A stretch of 64,000 bases of DNA, taken from Rhodospirillaceae bacterium LM-1. GTDB taxonomy: Bacteria > Pseudomonadota > Alphaproteobacteria > Rhodospirillales > WMHbin7. Under the pieces are notes generated by a model. It made no database searches, was not told the origin of the DNA, and worked only from the letters and a program-made list of their open reading frames with translations. Shown here in pieces: positions 1 to 7,784 of this stretch; the stretch's first letter is position 1; the number at the start of each line of letters is the position of its first letter. The position numbers and the translations under genes are program-made. The stretch spans positions 124,803 to 188,802 of the forward strand of contig CACUVI010000023.1 of assembly GCA_902725215.1 (NCBI GenBank), written 5' to 3'.

Positions 1-2
1 GC

Positions 3-383
3 GGCTGGACCTGGGTGCTGGCTGGGTTGGGGGCCAGCGTCACGGCCATCGACAAGGCGCCGCTGGATCCAAAGATCGCCGCCCTTCCCAATGTAACCTG
101 TCGTCAGGACAATGCTTTTGCGCTTGATCCCAAAATCTTCGGTCCGGTCGATTGGCTATGCTCGGATGTGATTTGTTATCCTGAACGCCTGCTGGAATTG
201 ATAGAACGCTGGCAAGGCATGGCCAGGAATTTCGTGATCACCATCAAGCTGCAAGGCGAGACGGATCATGCCGTCATTGAGCGTTTCAGGCTTTTCCCAG
301 GCAGCCGCATCGTGCATCTGTTTCACAACAAACATGAGTTGACCTGGATCGCCTCCAAAGACCCGCTGCCCGATTATCTGTGA
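3..383 (+). CDS. rlmM: 23S rRNA 2'-O-methyltransferase RlmM, C-terminal part (truncated by window edge)
   Basis: This is the 3' end of a SAM-dependent RrmJ/FtsJ-fold methyltransferase; the reading frame enters from outside the window. The visible part starts in the SAM-binding segment (GWTWVLAGLGASVTAID, with the acidic residue ending strand 2) and continues through a catalytic-region motif around SDVICYPERL and a terminal lysine-bearing strand (VITIKLQG). RlmM methylates C2498 of 23S rRNA in the family. The next gene starts 11 bases after the stop, so the two may be co-transcribed. The RlmM assignment rests on recalled family resemblance; another FtsJ-like RNA methyltransferase is possible. 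Confidence 0.8.
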   Translation, partial: GWTWVLAGLGASVTAIDKAPLDPKIAALPNVTCRQDNAFALDPKIFGPVDWLCSDVICYPERLLELIERWQGMARNFVITIKLQGETDHAVIERFRLFPGSRIVHLFHNKHELTWIASKDPLPDYL

Positions 384-394
384 CAGGAGCTGCC

Positions 395-1000
395 ATGACG
401 CCACCTAAAACCCTGTTCGACCTAGCCGGAGCGAAACCGCAAGCCGCGTGCTGGCCCCAGGCCGCCTTGCTGCTGATTGATCATCAACTGGAATATGACG
501 TCGGTGGCGGCTTGGAACTGCCCGACATTCTGACGGCAAAGTCGGAATTGGCGCGCCTGCTCGCAACGGCCAGGGCCAAGAACGCGCCAATCATCCATAT
601 CGCCCATCATGGGCGTGCGGGCGGCGGTTTGTTCGATCCCAACGGTCCCAAAAGCGGGTTCATGGCCGAGGCTTTGCCCAGCGATGGCGAGACGGTGATC
701 GTTAAGGGAATGCCCAACGCCTTCGCCAAGACGAATCTTCATGATGTGCTTCTCAAGATCGGACGCAAGGATCTGATCGTGGCTGGTTTCATGACGCATA
801 TGTGCGTCAGCACGACGGTTCGCGCCTGTTCGGAAATCGGATATCTGCCGACCGTGGTGGCTGCGGCTTGCGCCAGTCGCGATTTGCCAGATCCCTGCGG
901 CGGCGCTATCCCCGCAGACGTTGTGCATCAGGTGGCGCTGGCAGAGTTGTCGGATCGTTTTGCGGTGGTGGTCAAAACGGCGCAGGAAATAGGTGATTAA
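395..1000 (+). CDS. Isochorismatase-family cysteine hydrolase
   Basis: A 201-residue alpha/beta hydrolase of the isochorismatase/nicotinamidase family. The triad is visible: Asp in LLIDHQLEY near the N terminus, Lys in VIVKGMPNAF, and the nucleophilic Cys in THMCVSTTVRA preceded by the usual cis-peptide region. The ATG at 395 is chosen because AGGAG lies 5 bases upstream; an upstream GTG at 380 would overlap the previous stop and has no ribosome-binding site. The substrate cannot be read from the sequence. The 3' end overlaps the convergent small gene by 4 bases. Confidence 0.85.
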   Translation: MTPPKTLFDLAGAKPQAACWPQAALLLIDHQLEYDVGGGLELPDILTAKSELARLLATARAKNAPIIHIAHHGRAGGGLFDPNGPKSGFMAEALPSDGETVIVKGMPNAFAKTNLHDVLLKIGRKDLIVAGFMTHMCVSTTVRACSEIGYLPTVVAAACASRDLPDPCGGAIPADVVHQVALAELSDRFAVVVKTAQEIGD

Positions 1001-1305
1001 GCGGCCGCATTAAGGTCGGGGTTGGCGTGCTTGTGGTTCGCTTGGGCGACATAGCCATAGGACTTGTCGATCTGCCTGGACTCGGGCGCCGCAGGATGCT
1101 CGGCGGCATTGGCCAGAACCTGCCAACTGGCGGCAGGCATCGTTCCCGCCAAGTCGCTGGCCCGGCCATGCTGCAATTGCGACTGTTCACCCGGCTCTTG
1201 ACTGGGCGGTGCAAAGCCGCCGCCCGCGTTCGGCTGCGGGTTGACCTGGGCCAGCGCCCCCCTGGGAATGATGCCGTTCAGACGGTTGCCGATGGAAAGT
1301 GACAT
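997..1305 (-). CDS. Hypothetical protein, about 102 residues
   Basis: A small leftward reading frame with no family I recognise. The protein is rich in Ala, Pro, Gln, Asn and Gly, has no membrane segment and no signal peptide, and looks largely disordered (for example GGGFAPPSQEPGEQSQ). The start MSLSIGNRLNG is preferred over an upstream ATG because the extra residues look like leader DNA. It converges on the cysteine hydrolase gene with a 4-base overlap of stops. It could be a small surface or flagellar accessory protein, but nothing here shows that. Confidence 0.5.
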   Translation of the reverse strand: MSLSIGNRLNGIIPRGALAQVNPQPNAGGGFAPPSQEPGEQSQLQHGRASDLAGTMPAASWQVLANAAEHPAAPESRQIDKSYGYVAQANHKHANPDLNAAA

Positions 1306-1388
1306 GACGGTCTCGCTTGGATGATACGGGGCAATCGCCACCGTAAGATCAGCCTAGCGCTATCGATCCTTCTGCGCTGTGCGTCTGA

Positions 1389-2555
1389 TCACACCGTCAT
1401 CGCCAAAGACAGAATTCTCTCGACGGCATTCCTGTCGATATCATTGCGCTCGCCCAGGGGCAGGCTGCCCCGATCGCTCAAACGTTGGGCGACGATCTTG
1501 GGCGTGTCCGCAGCAAGGTCGTAGGAGCGAAGCCCCGCCGGCACGCCAACCGAATTGAAGAAAGCGCAAGTGCAAGCAATCGCCCGATCTATGCGCTGGG
1601 ATTCCGCTCCTTCCTTAATGGCCCAAACCCGTTCGGCGAATTGCAGCAGCTTTTCGCGCTTGGCTGTGCGCTGCACGTCGATCAACCCCGGCCAGACGCC
1701 CGCCAGCGTGCGCGCGTGATCAATGCCGTACAGGGCCGTCAATTCATGGCCGATCAGATGCGTGCTCCAGTCTTGCGGTACGCCAACGGCGATCAACCCA
1801 TTTAGCGCCATGGTGGCCGACCACATCAGGTTGGCCCTGGCGTCGTAGGCGGCAGGTTCGGCCATGGCGGACGGCGCGATGTCGATCAGCGTCGAAAGCA
1901 CCGATTCGGCCATGCGGTCTTGCAAGGCGGCCTGGGCGGGAAAGGTCAGATATTGTTCGAGGACATGCACGAAGGCATCCACGATGCCGTTGCCGATCTG
2001 GCGGGCGGGCAGGGTGAAGGTGGTTTCGGGGTCCAGAACCGCGAAGGCGGGCATGACGTGGGGCGAGCCGAAAGCCAGCTTCTCGCCGGTCGAGGAACGG
2101 CTGATCACCGCATAGGCGTTCATTTCCGAGCCGGTGGCGGGCAGGGTCAGCACCACGCCCAGCGGCACTGCGCGGGCTATGGGCGCGCGCTTGGTCAGGA
2201 TGGTCCAGGCATCGCCTTCGAAAGGAATGGCGGCTGCGATCAGCTTGCAGCCGTCGGCCACGCTGCCGCCGCCCACGGCCAGGATGAAATCGATTTTCTC
2301 CGAGCGAGACAGTTCAACCGCCCGCATCAGCGTTTCAAACTTGGGATTGGGTTCAATGCCTGCGAATTCGACGAAGAAATGGTCGGCCTTGGAAAGGGCC
2401 TGGGTCACTTGCGCATACACGCCGTTGGTTTTGATGCTGCCGCCGCCATAGGCCAGCAGCACGCGCGACCCTTTGGGAATTTCCTTGGCGATCTGAGCGA
2501 TCTGGCCTTGGCCAAAAAGAATCTTCACCATGTTCTGGTAAACGAAGGGGGTCAT
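1389..2555 (-). CDS. yqhD: NADPH-dependent iron/zinc alcohol dehydrogenase, YqhD type
   Basis: A 388-residue member of the iron-containing alcohol dehydrogenase family, very close in length and sequence to E. coli YqhD (387 residues), a broad NADPH-dependent aldehyde reductase. The nucleotide-binding glycine motifs YGGGS (about 36-40) and VGGGS (94-98) are present. The four metal ligands of YqhD (Asp194, His198, His267, His281) correspond to Asp193, His197, His266 and His280 here, with exact spacing. Its start lies 9 bases beyond the stop of the penicillin-binding protein gene on the same strand. Detoxification of short-chain aldehydes is the likely role, inferred from the family. Confidence 0.92.
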   Translation of the reverse strand: MTPFVYQNMVKILFGQGQIAQIAKEIPKGSRVLLAYGGGSIKTNGVYAQVTQALSKADHFFVEFAGIEPNPKFETLMRAVELSRSEKIDFILAVGGGSVADGCKLIAAAIPFEGDAWTILTKRAPIARAVPLGVVLTLPATGSEMNAYAVISRSSTGEKLAFGSPHVMPAFAVLDPETTFTLPARQIGNGIVDAFVHVLEQYLTFPAQAALQDRMAESVLSTLIDIAPSAMAEPAAYDARANLMWSATMALNGLIAVGVPQDWSTHLIGHELTALYGIDHARTLAGVWPGLIDVQRTAKREKLLQFAERVWAIKEGAESQRIDRAIACTCAFFNSVGVPAGLRSYDLAADTPKIVAQRLSDRGSLPLGERNDIDRNAVERILSLAMTV

Positions 2556-2564
2556 GTTTCACCT

Positions 2565-4565
2565 CTATTCGCCAATGCCAATGCCCTTCAACAACTTCTT
2601 CAACATGCCGCCCGCATCATCGACTGCCCGCGAGATGTCCGGCAGTTCAGGGGCTTCGAAGATGGGCGTTTGCGCGTGCCAGGAATCGGCCAGCGGCCTA
2701 GCGGGCAGGCCAGCATGGGCGGCTTCCATCACGTCGCGCCACAGTTTGGCGGGGAGGCTGCTGCCTGTCACCTTTTTCATCGGCTTGGCATCGTCATTGC
2801 CGATCCAGACCACGGCAACGCGGTCGGCTGTAAAACCGGCGAACCAAGCGTCCCGGTAATTCTGGCTGGTGCCGGTCTTGCCTGCGACCGGCCTGCCGCC
2901 CGCCAGCGCCGCCGCCTTGCCGGTGCCGCTGACGATGACTTCGGCCAGCATCTCGTGCATGCCGGAAAGCGCCTGCGGGCTTATGACGCGCCTGGGTTCC
3001 ATGGGTTCGAAACGCCACAGAACCGGGCCATGGGTTTCAGCCACTTCGATGATGCCGAAAGGTTGGGTATACAGGCCGCCATTAGCCAGGGCTGCGTAAG
3101 CGCCCGCCAGTTCGAGCGGGCTGGTTTCGCTGGACCCCAAGGCCAGCGTGGCGTCGGGGCGAAGTTCGGAGAGAATGCCCAGCCTTCTGGCGGTTGCGAT
3201 GACGCTTTTAAGCCCCACCTCCTCGGCCAGTCGCACGGCGGCGGTGTTCAGCGACTGGGCCAGCGCCGTCTTCAGCGTGACGGTTCCAAGGAATTTGCCG
3301 GTGTAGTTGTCGGGACTCCAGTCTCCCATCTGGATCGGCGCATCCTCCACCGTATCGTCGGGCGTCATGCCCGCTTCCAGTGCGGACAAATAGACGAAGG
3401 TCTTGAAGCTCGATCCGGGCTGGCGCTTGGCCTGATTGGCGCGGTCGAACTGGCTTTCGTCGTAGTCGCGCCCGCCGATATAGGCCTTGACGGCGCCGTC
3501 GGTCGCCAACACGACGGCGGCTCCCTGCGTGGCGTTCAGCTTGTCGCCCTGGCTGTCAAGCATGGCCTTCACCCGCGCCTCGGCCTTCATCTGCGCCACG
3601 CGGTCCAGCGTGGTGGTGATAGTCAGGTCCTTGCCTTCGGCGCCGGGCATGGCGGCCACCTGGGCCAGAATCCAATCGACGAAGTAACGCCCATAGCTGG
3701 GACGCACGCGAGAGGTGGCTGCCACTTCCTCGCGCTTGGCCTTTGCGGCATCGTCAGGCGTGATCGCTTCGGCATTGACCATGTTTTCCAGCACTTGGGC
3801 GGTGCGCGAGCGGGCCTTGTCGGGATCGTTGGCCGGGCTGTAGCGCGAGGGGGCCTTCAACAGGCCCGCGATCAACGCCGATTCATAGAGGCTTAGTTTG
3901 CGGGCCGATTTCCCGAAATAGCGCCTTGCCGCGGCATCGACGCCATAGGTGCCCGATCCCAGATAGACGCGGTTCAGATAGATGGTCAGAATCTCGCGCT
4001 TGCTGAATCTGCTTTCCAGTTTGAAGGCCAGGATGGCTTCCTGCACCTTGCGCTTCAAGGTACGCTCGGGCGTCAGAAAGAGAACCTTGGCCAACTGTTG
4101 GGTAATGGTGCTGCCGCCCTGGCGCACGCCGCCCATCATCAGATTGCGCACCACGGCGCGGGCCAGCCCGATAGGGTCGATGCCGAAATGGCTGTAAAAG
4201 CGCCTGTCCTCGGTGGACAGGACGGCGGCGGGCAGGCTTTTGGGCAGGTCGTCGAGATCCAGCGTTTCGCCATAGACGTCGCCGATGGCGGCGATGGTTT
4301 CGCCGTCCGCCGCAAGCAAGGTTACCGCCGGTCGCCTTGTGGCGGCATTCAAGGATTCGATGTCCGGCAGATCCTGGGCGTACCAAACGACAAGCCCGCC
4401 AATCAGAAAAGCGCCCAACAGCCCCAGTTTGAACAGAAGAACCAGCCAGCGGCCCCATCCGCCCTTCCGGTTGCGCGGGCGACGGGGCGTTTTGCGCGCG
4501 CGTGGGCGGCCGCTTTCCACGCTGGGGCGGTCGTCCTTGGAGGCGGTCAGGGGGCGGGAGGTCAT
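2565..4565 (-). CDS. Bifunctional class A penicillin-binding protein (PBP1A type)
   Basis: A 666-residue peptidoglycan synthase. It has a basic cytoplasmic N terminus, one membrane anchor (about residues 40-62), then a GT51 transglycosylase domain with the STEDRRFYSHFGID motif (catalytic Glu119) and the GGSTITQQLAK segment (150-160). A transpeptidase domain follows, with SSFK (Ser385), SLN (438-440) and KTGT (563-566). All three penicillin-binding motifs are intact, so both activities are expected. It polymerises and cross-links the cell wall on the periplasmic face. The length is typical of shorter alphaproteobacterial PBP1A/1C-like proteins. It is probably co-transcribed with the downstream YqhD gene. 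Confidence 0.93.
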   Translation of the reverse strand: MTSRPLTASKDDRPSVESGRPRARKTPRRPRNRKGGWGRWLVLLFKLGLLGAFLIGGLVVWYAQDLPDIESLNAATRRPAVTLLAADGETIAAIGDVYGETLDLDDLPKSLPAAVLSTEDRRFYSHFGIDPIGLARAVVRNLMMGGVRQGGSTITQQLAKVLFLTPERTLKRKVQEAILAFKLESRFSKREILTIYLNRVYLGSGTYGVDAAARRYFGKSARKLSLYESALIAGLLKAPSRYSPANDPDKARSRTAQVLENMVNAEAITPDDAAKAKREEVAATSRVRPSYGRYFVDWILAQVAAMPGAEGKDLTITTTLDRVAQMKAEARVKAMLDSQGDKLNATQGAAVVLATDGAVKAYIGGRDYDESQFDRANQAKRQPGSSFKTFVYLSALEAGMTPDDTVEDAPIQMGDWSPDNYTGKFLGTVTLKTALAQSLNTAAVRLAEEVGLKSVIATARRLGILSELRPDATLALGSSETSPLELAGAYAALANGGLYTQPFGIIEVAETHGPVLWRFEPMEPRRVISPQALSGMHEMLAEVIVSGTGKAAALAGGRPVAGKTGTSQNYRDAWFAGFTADRVAVVWIGNDDAKPMKKVTGSSLPAKLWRDVMEAAHAGLPARPLADSWHAQTPIFEAPELPDISRAVDDAGGMLKKLLKGIGIGE

Positions 4566-4727
4566 GGTGCGGCGCAGAATGGCAGGGTGGTTTGGGCTTG
4601 TAAATGGCGGATAACAGCCAAACGCGTCATAAATATGGCCTTAAGGCGCGCTGGCCTTGGGGCGCCCCTGGACAAGACGGGTAGGCTGGGAGATAGTCTC
4701 GCGTTCCCACGGCATTCTGGAACCCTC

Positions 4728-6173
4728 ATGGAACTGCGTCCGATTTTTCTGGTGCTTGGCCTGTTGGTGTCAACGCTGGCCTTGTTCATGTTCTTTCCGG
4801 CGCTGGCCGACCTTGTCGCGCACCACGAGGACTGGAAGGTCTTCGGCATTTCGGGCCTGGTCACATTTTTCACCGGCCTGCTGTTCGTGGTGGGCAGCCG
4901 AGGGTCTGTCAATCATTTCACCCTGCGCCACGGTTTCGTTCTGACGTCGCTGTCTTGGGTGGTGTTGTCGGCTTTTGGCGCTTTGCCTTTCGTTTTCTCG
5001 CATATGAGCATGAGTTATACCGACGCCTATTTCGAGGCGATGTCGGGCCTGACCACGACCGGGGCGACGGTGATCGTGGGGCTGGACAATGCCCCGCCGG
5101 GCATTCTGCTGTGGCGGGCCATCTTGCATGGCATCGGCGGCGTCGGAATCATCGTGATGGCGGTGGCGGTGCTGCCCAGTCTGCGCGTCGGCGGCATGCA
5201 GTTCTTCCGCATGGAATCGTCCGACAAGTCGGAAAAATTCATGCCCAAGGCGGCCCAGATGGCGATGGGAATCATCCTTGTCTATCTGGCCCTGGTGATT
5301 TTGTGTTTCCTGGTGCTTTGGGCGGCGGGCATGTCGGCTTTCGACGCCATCTGCCACGCCTTGTCCGCCATCTCCACCGGCGGATTCTCGACCAAGGACG
5401 CCTCGGTCGGTTACTTCGCCAATCCCCTGTTTGAATGGATCCTCGTCTTCTTCATGCTTTCGGGCGCGTTGCCTTTGACTTATTACGTCCGGGTGGCCAA
5501 GGAAGGTTGGCAAGCGGCGGCCAAGGGAAGCCAGGTGCTGACTTTCCTGGGCGTGCTTGCTGTTTTTTCGCTGGTCCTGACCCTTTGGCTTTGGATCGTC
5601 AGGGGCGACGGCTTTTTCGACGCGCTGCGCTTGGCGTCCTTCAACGTCATTTCGGTCATTACGACCACCGGATTCGTGACGCAGGATTTCAGCCTGTGGG
5701 GCGATTTCGCCATGATGGTCTTTTTTCTGGCGGCCTTTGTCGGCGGCTGTACGGGATCGACAACCGGCTCGGTCAAGATCTTCCGCTGGCAGGTGCTGAC
5801 CCGTTACGTGCGCACGCAGTTGGCGCTGATGTATCAGCCCAACCGCGTTTTCACCTTGAAATACGACCAATCGACCTATTCCAACGACGTCGTGCTGTCG
5901 GTCATCATGTTTGTGGTCGTCTATTTCCTCAGCACGGCTTTTCTGGCCTTGGCGGTCAGTCTGACCGGCCTCGATTTCCTTTCCGCCCTGACCAGCGTCG
6001 TGTCCAGCATCGGCAATGTTGGCCCCGGACTTGGCAGCACGGTTGGACCATGCTGCACCTTCGAGCCGCTGAACGACGCCGCCATCTGGCTTTTGTCGCT
6101 GGCTATGCTGCTGGGACGCCTTGAAATCTTCACCCTGCTGATCTTGCTGACGCCCAACTTCTGGCGGCGTTGA
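4728..6173 (+). CDS. trkH: Trk-type potassium uptake membrane subunit TrkH
   Basis: A 481-residue polytopic membrane protein of the TrkH/KtrB superfamily, with repeated M1-P-M2 units. Filter-loop segments are visible as SGLTTTGATVIVG, SAISTGGFSTKD, SVITTTGFVTQD and SSIGNVGPGLG, the four pore loops expected. The ATG at 4728 is used because the frame continues upstream only through sequence antisense to the divergent PBP gene. No clear ribosome-binding site precedes it. TrkH needs a cytoplasmic TrkA regulator, which is not in this window. A second potassium importer (kup) lies at 17-19 kb. Confidence 0.93.
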   Translation: MELRPIFLVLGLLVSTLALFMFFPALADLVAHHEDWKVFGISGLVTFFTGLLFVVGSRGSVNHFTLRHGFVLTSLSWVVLSAFGALPFVFSHMSMSYTDAYFEAMSGLTTTGATVIVGLDNAPPGILLWRAILHGIGGVGIIVMAVAVLPSLRVGGMQFFRMESSDKSEKFMPKAAQMAMGIILVYLALVILCFLVLWAAGMSAFDAICHALSAISTGGFSTKDASVGYFANPLFEWILVFFMLSGALPLTYYVRVAKEGWQAAAKGSQVLTFLGVLAVFSLVLTLWLWIVRGDGFFDALRLASFNVISVITTTGFVTQDFSLWGDFAMMVFFLAAFVGGCTGSTTGSVKIFRWQVLTRYVRTQLALMYQPNRVFTLKYDQSTYSNDVVLSVIMFVVVYFLSTAFLALAVSLTGLDFLSALTSVVSSIGNVGPGLGSTVGPCCTFEPLNDAAIWLLSLAMLLGRLEIFTLLILLTPNFWRR

Positions 6174-6218
6174 TCCCCATACCAAGCGGCAAAAGGAAAG
6201 ATTCATTGCCGCCTGGAC

Positions 6219-6290
6219 GTGTGCAAAGCACACGCGCGAGCGTCCTCGCGAGCGGGAGCCAAGCGCCACAGGCGCGCCCGGCGCTTGAGG
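6219..6290 (+). repeat. Three-hairpin dispersed repeat, copy 1
   Basis: Three consecutive hairpins lie in the gap between convergent trkH and the lipoprotein gene: GTGTGC-AAA-GCACAC, then CGCGAG-CGTC-CTCGCG, then GCGCC-ACA-GGCGC, which is followed by a GCGCTTGAGG tail. A related copy lies in the opposite orientation at 40231-40306. Where the two copies differ, both arms of a stem change together. It may also act as a transcription terminator for the converging genes. Confidence 0.6.
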
Positions 6291-6296
6291 TCAGCA

Positions 6297-6890
6297 TTAA
6301 CGGATATAGGCCGCCATATAGCCGCGGATGTTTTCGCTCAAGCGGGCGTCAAGTTCCTTCATCATGGCCTCGACCATTTCGTACCAGATCTGGTCTTTTT
6401 GATTGAGGGTGACGTCTTCCGGCACGCTCTGCACCCTAGTCGCCTTGGCTTCGGCCGAAGACAAAATCATGCCCCGCGCATCGCGGATGGTCAGCTCGAC
6501 CGCCAACTGGGAGTTGTAGCGCGCCGATTGTTCCGTCTTGAACATGCCCGTAAAGCCCTTGTCTGTCTTCAAATCGGTTTCCGTGACCGGGGCGTCCAAG
6601 ACGCGAAATTCGGCCCGCAAAGGACCACCCACCGCCACCAGCCGGTCGCGTGCCCAGATGCGGGCGGCGGCTTCGGGCGAGAAGTTCATCAGATGCTCGA
6701 CATTGGGGGCGGCCAGCGGCGCTTTGTAGCTGCTGACGACATCCACCTGCGACACGGCAAGGCGGAACTGACCCAGATGGGCAAAGCTCATGCTGGGCTG
6801 GCTTTTGGGCGGCGGAGTGGTCTCGCAGGCCGCAAGAGCCAGGGGCAGGGAGATGGCGGCCAGGGCCAAAAGAGCGCGGCGCGTGATCAT
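6297..6890 (-). CDS. Predicted lipoprotein, unknown function
   Basis: A 197-residue protein with an N-terminal signal peptide (basic MITRR, hydrophobic stretch, lipobox LAAC with the lipidated Cys near residue 22). The mature part starts with a Pro-rich linker (ETTPPPKSQPSM) and then a globular domain with an alternating beta pattern. I do not recognise a named family. Its start overlaps the stop of the upstream nuclease-like gene by 4 bases (ATGA), so the two are translationally coupled. The protein is probably anchored in the outer or inner membrane facing the periplasm. Confidence 0.75.
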   Translation of the reverse strand: MITRRALLALAAISLPLALAACETTPPPKSQPSMSFAHLGQFRLAVSQVDVVSSYKAPLAAPNVEHLMNFSPEAAARIWARDRLVAVGGPLRAEFRVLDAPVTETDLKTDKGFTGMFKTEQSARYNSQLAVELTIRDARGMILSSAEAKATRVQSVPEDVTLNQKDQIWYEMVEAMMKELDARLSENIRGYMAAYIR

Positions 6891-7711
6891 GGGTCTTCCT
6901 CTTCGCTGGGCGGTGATGTCGTTGGCTGCGATGTTGAGGCAGATTTATGGCCTTTTTCGGGCGGCGCGTCGAGCAGTTCCAATTGTTCGGGATGGCTAAG
7001 CTCGATCATCGGGCCGTTGGTCAGAATGACGAACCCCCGCACCCGCACCTTCTGGCCCTCCAGCTTCTTGGGCGTGATCTTGGCTTGGCGCAGCCGTTTG
7101 CCCGCCTCGCCATTCATGGTCAGGGTAAAGTCGGTTTTCCAGTCTGGGCCGAAATTCAGATAGGTTTTGCCCGTACCCCGTCCGGTGGCCAGAATTCTGC
7201 CTTCGACGATTTCAAACCGTCCGGCGGGAACAAAACCATCGGCGGGGCGTAGATGGTAGCGTTTGTCGGCCCACAAGCCCAGGCGTTGCTCGCGGGCCTG
7301 GCTTTCCAGCGCCAGCAGCGTTTCAGCGCCCTTTGCTGCATCGGATTGGGTGGCGACGCGGGCAAGGCCGCGCAACAGCAGTTCGGCTTGAAGCCATGTG
7401 TCGCTGCCCAGCAAGGCGGCCTGGGCGCGCCTGCGTCCATAGCGGTCTGGCGGAGCTTCGGCGGCCAGGATCAGTTTCTTGCCGCGCACCAGCTTGTCCA
7501 GCGTCTTTCTGGCCGCATCCGCCAGCGGTTCGTCGTCCTTGGGCGCCAATAGCCCCATCAAGCGCAATTCTTTGCCGTTGGAAAGGCGAATGGTGTCGCC
7601 GTCGATGGCTTCGGCTCCGGTCACGGTTTCTCCCATGGGCAATTCAGCGGGCAAGGGCAGGGCCCAAGCCTGAACAGGCAGAAATAGCAGCGCAAGCAAA
7701 AGGAACGGCAT
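6887..7711 (-). CDS. Thermonuclease-like (SNase-fold) secreted protein
   Basis: A 274-residue protein with a signal peptide (MPFLLLALLFLPVQAWA) and a staphylococcal-nuclease-like domain: AIDGDTIRLSNGKELRL, then an Arg-rich turn DRYGRRRAQA, then a C-terminal OB-like half. The canonical acidic segment following RL-x-G is altered (LLAPKDDEP), so catalytic activity is uncertain. The C-terminal tail is Ser/Pro/Glu-rich. It is the first gene of a two-gene operon with the overlapping lipoprotein, both directed to the envelope. A periplasmic nuclease or a nuclease-derived binding protein are both possible. Confidence 0.75.
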   Translation of the reverse strand: MPFLLLALLFLPVQAWALPLPAELPMGETVTGAEAIDGDTIRLSNGKELRLMGLLAPKDDEPLADAARKTLDKLVRGKKLILAAEAPPDRYGRRRAQAALLGSDTWLQAELLLRGLARVATQSDAAKGAETLLALESQAREQRLGLWADKRYHLRPADGFVPAGRFEIVEGRILATGRGTGKTYLNFGPDWKTDFTLTMNGEAGKRLRQAKITPKKLEGQKVRVRGFVILTNGPMIELSHPEQLELLDAPPEKGHKSASTSQPTTSPPSEEEDP

Positions 7712-7727
7712 GAGCCTAAGCTACCAA

Positions 7728-7757
7728 CGAAAAAGGCGCCTCGCTAGAGGCGCCTTT
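7728..7757 (-). terminator. Rho-independent terminator of rpsA
   Basis: A perfect 11-bp stem (AAAGGCGCCTC / GAGGCGCCTTT) with a 4-base loop lies about 28 bases beyond the rpsA stop. Read on the minus strand, the stem runs into a T-tract (CGCCTTTTTCG). Confidence 0.85.
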
Positions 7758-7784
7758 CCGTAACTGCCGTCTTGAAGGGTTAAC

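Noticed and set aside
1920-3896. A 658-codon open frame antisense to yqhD and the PBP gene
   Set aside because: It is a composition shadow; the sense genes carry complete catalytic motifs.
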